NCBI GenBank assembly: GCA_946480685.1
Contig: CAMLLI010000220.1
Location: 1 to 6,960, forward strand
Length of the DNA stretch: 6,960 nucleotides
Direction of reading: 5' to 3'
Source: an uncultured Flammeovirgaceae bacterium
GTDB taxonomy: Bacteria; Bacteroidota; Bacteroidia; Cytophagales; Cyclobacteriaceae
Shown: one piece after another, positions 5,964-6,960 of the stretch
Numbering within the stretch: position 1 is the first letter of the stretch
How the letters are laid out: each line of letters starts with the position of its first letter
Translations under genes and position numbers: made by a program
Notes under the pieces: generated by a model
What the model was told of the DNA's origin: nothing
What the model saw: only the letters and a program-made list of their open reading frames with translations
Databases searched by the model: none

Positions 5964-6960
5964 GTGAATCTGGAAGGCGGCAAAATTCTAATGATCGATG
6001 ATGACGAGGATGTACTCCTCGCAGCCAAAATGTTGCTCAAGAAACAAGGTCATCATGTAATCATTGAAAAGAATCCCAAGAAAATTCCTTTTCTACTTCA
6101 TAACGATACCTACGATGTCATTCTGCTCGACATGAACTTCAGCAAAGACATTACCAGTGGTAAAGAAGGTTTCTATTGGCTTGAGCAGATTTTAGGACAC
6201 GATCCTTCTGCTGTAGTTATACTCATTACTGCCTTTGGCGATGTAGAGATGGCGGTGCGTGCATTGAAAGCAGGCGCTACTGATTTTATACTGAAGCCCT
6301 GGCAAAATGAAAAGCTGGTAGCCACTATATCTACAGCTATACGCCTGAAGCAATCCTATAATGAAGTAGATAAACTGAAGAAGGCTAAAGAAATGCTGGA
6401 AGAGCAGATCAGCAGACCCTTCGGTGAAATTATAGGACAGAGTAAAGCTATACAGGAAGTATTTACGCTGATAGATAAGGTTACCAAAACAGACGCAAAT
6501 ATACTTATACTCGGAGAGAACGGAACGGGTAAAGAACTTATAGTCCGTGCTATACATCAACGCTCGCTTCGAAAAGATAACAGCTTTGTTTCGGTAGATA
6601 TGGGCGCTATAACGGAGACACTTTTTGAAAGTGAACTCTTCGGTCATAAGAAAGGAGCCTTTACCGATGCGCGTGAAGATCGCCCGGGAAGATTTGAGCT
6701 TGCCAACAACGGTACACTCTTCCTCGATGAGATCGGTAACCTGAGCATGAGTTTACAGAGTAAATTACTGAGTGCACTTCAGTCACGCCAGGTAACGCGT
6801 GTGGGAGCAAACCAGGCATTACCGGTAAATTTACGGTTGATCTGTGCCACCAATATGCCGCTTCACAAGATGGTGCAGGAAGGCACCTTCCGGCAGGATT
6901 TACTTTATCGTATCAATACGGTAGAGCTCCACGTACCACCATTGGCTGAGCGTGTAGAAG
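5964..6960 (+). CDS. Sigma-54-dependent NtrC-family response regulator, 3' end beyond the window
   Basis: This frame is open from GTG 5964 to the edge, giving 332 residues. The receiver domain (about 5-125) has acidic D12 and D13, phosphoacceptor D56, T89 and K111, all as expected. A helical, charged linker (about 127-150) leads into the AAA+ sigma-54 activator domain: Walker A GENGTGKE (184-191), ESELFGH (222-228), the L1 loop GAFTDA (231-236), Walker B TLFLDE (251-256) and 'FRQDLLYRIN' (309-318), which carries the arginine-finger region. When phosphorylated such proteins assemble into a ring and use ATP to remodel the sigma-54 closed complex. The C-terminal DNA-binding domain (Fis-type helix-turn-helix in most relatives) lies outside the window. 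GTG is chosen because TAA is in frame at 5949-5951 and the first ATG (residue 10) would cut the first receiver strand. Target genes and partner histidine kinase are unknown; the kinase gene often lies adjacent. Confidence 0.95.
   Translation, partial: MNLEGGKILMIDDDEDVLLAAKMLLKKQGHHVIIEKNPKKIPFLLHNDTYDVILLDMNFSKDITSGKEGFYWLEQILGHDPSAVVILITAFGDVEMAVRALKAGATDFILKPWQNEKLVATISTAIRLKQSYNEVDKLKKAKEMLEEQISRPFGEIIGQSKAIQEVFTLIDKVTKTDANILILGENGTGKELIVRAIHQRSLRKDNSFVSVDMGAITETLFESELFGHKKGAFTDAREDRPGRFELANNGTLFLDEIGNLSMSLQSKLLSALQSRQVTRVGANQALPVNLRLICATNMPLHKMVQEGTFRQDLLYRINTVELHVPPLAERVE

Noticed and set aside
6192..6647. Open frame of 151 codons on the minus strand
   Set aside because: It lies wholly antisense to the conserved receiver and AAA+ coding sequence and its translation shows no recognisable domain.

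Overview
The window looks like ordinary chromosomal DNA from a member of the Bacteroidota. The indications are: an NtrC-type regulator with the GAFTDA variant and 'VDMGAI' signature that I associate with that phylum; near absence of Shine-Dalgarno sequences with A-rich leaders; a perfect TAnnTTTG-type -7 promoter element; LpxH-based lipid A synthesis, which points to a Gram-negative envelope; and the birA / rsfS / ftsH neighbourhood common in that phylum. A Cytophagales-like lineage is my best guess, but this is recalled family resemblance and not a search result.

Layout. Positions 1-1455 are on the minus strand: a THUMP-domain RNA methyltransferase (5' part only, running off the left edge), preceded in the transcription direction by a monofunctional biotin-protein ligase (birA). 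A 48-bp divergent intergenic region separates birA from the plus-strand pair rsfS (ribosomal silencing factor) and ftsH (membrane AAA+ zinc protease), which ends at a strong intrinsic terminator (4028-4065). Next comes a two-gene unit: lpxH (UDP-2,3-diacylglucosamine hydrolase) overlaps by 4 bp an unrecognised exported protein that looks like a beta-propeller. After a 162-bp noncoding gap, a sigma-54-dependent response regulator (REC + AAA+) starts with GTG and runs off the right edge. Both edge genes are open to the window boundary; each was read by direct translation.

Functional themes are housekeeping: rRNA modification, biotinylation of carboxylases, ribosome hibernation, membrane protein quality control and lipid A synthesis. 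FtsH and LpxH both bear on envelope homeostasis; in E. coli FtsH degrades LpxC of the same pathway, but nothing here shows a regulatory link. I found no mobile element, CRISPR array, tRNA, rRNA or phage gene, and no convincing undescribed system. The points most worth a second look are the unknown exported protein coupled to lpxH, the GAFTDA and receiver-loop variants of the response regulator, the head-on promoter arrangement between birA and rsfS, and an odd cluster of ATA isoleucine codons in the regulator.
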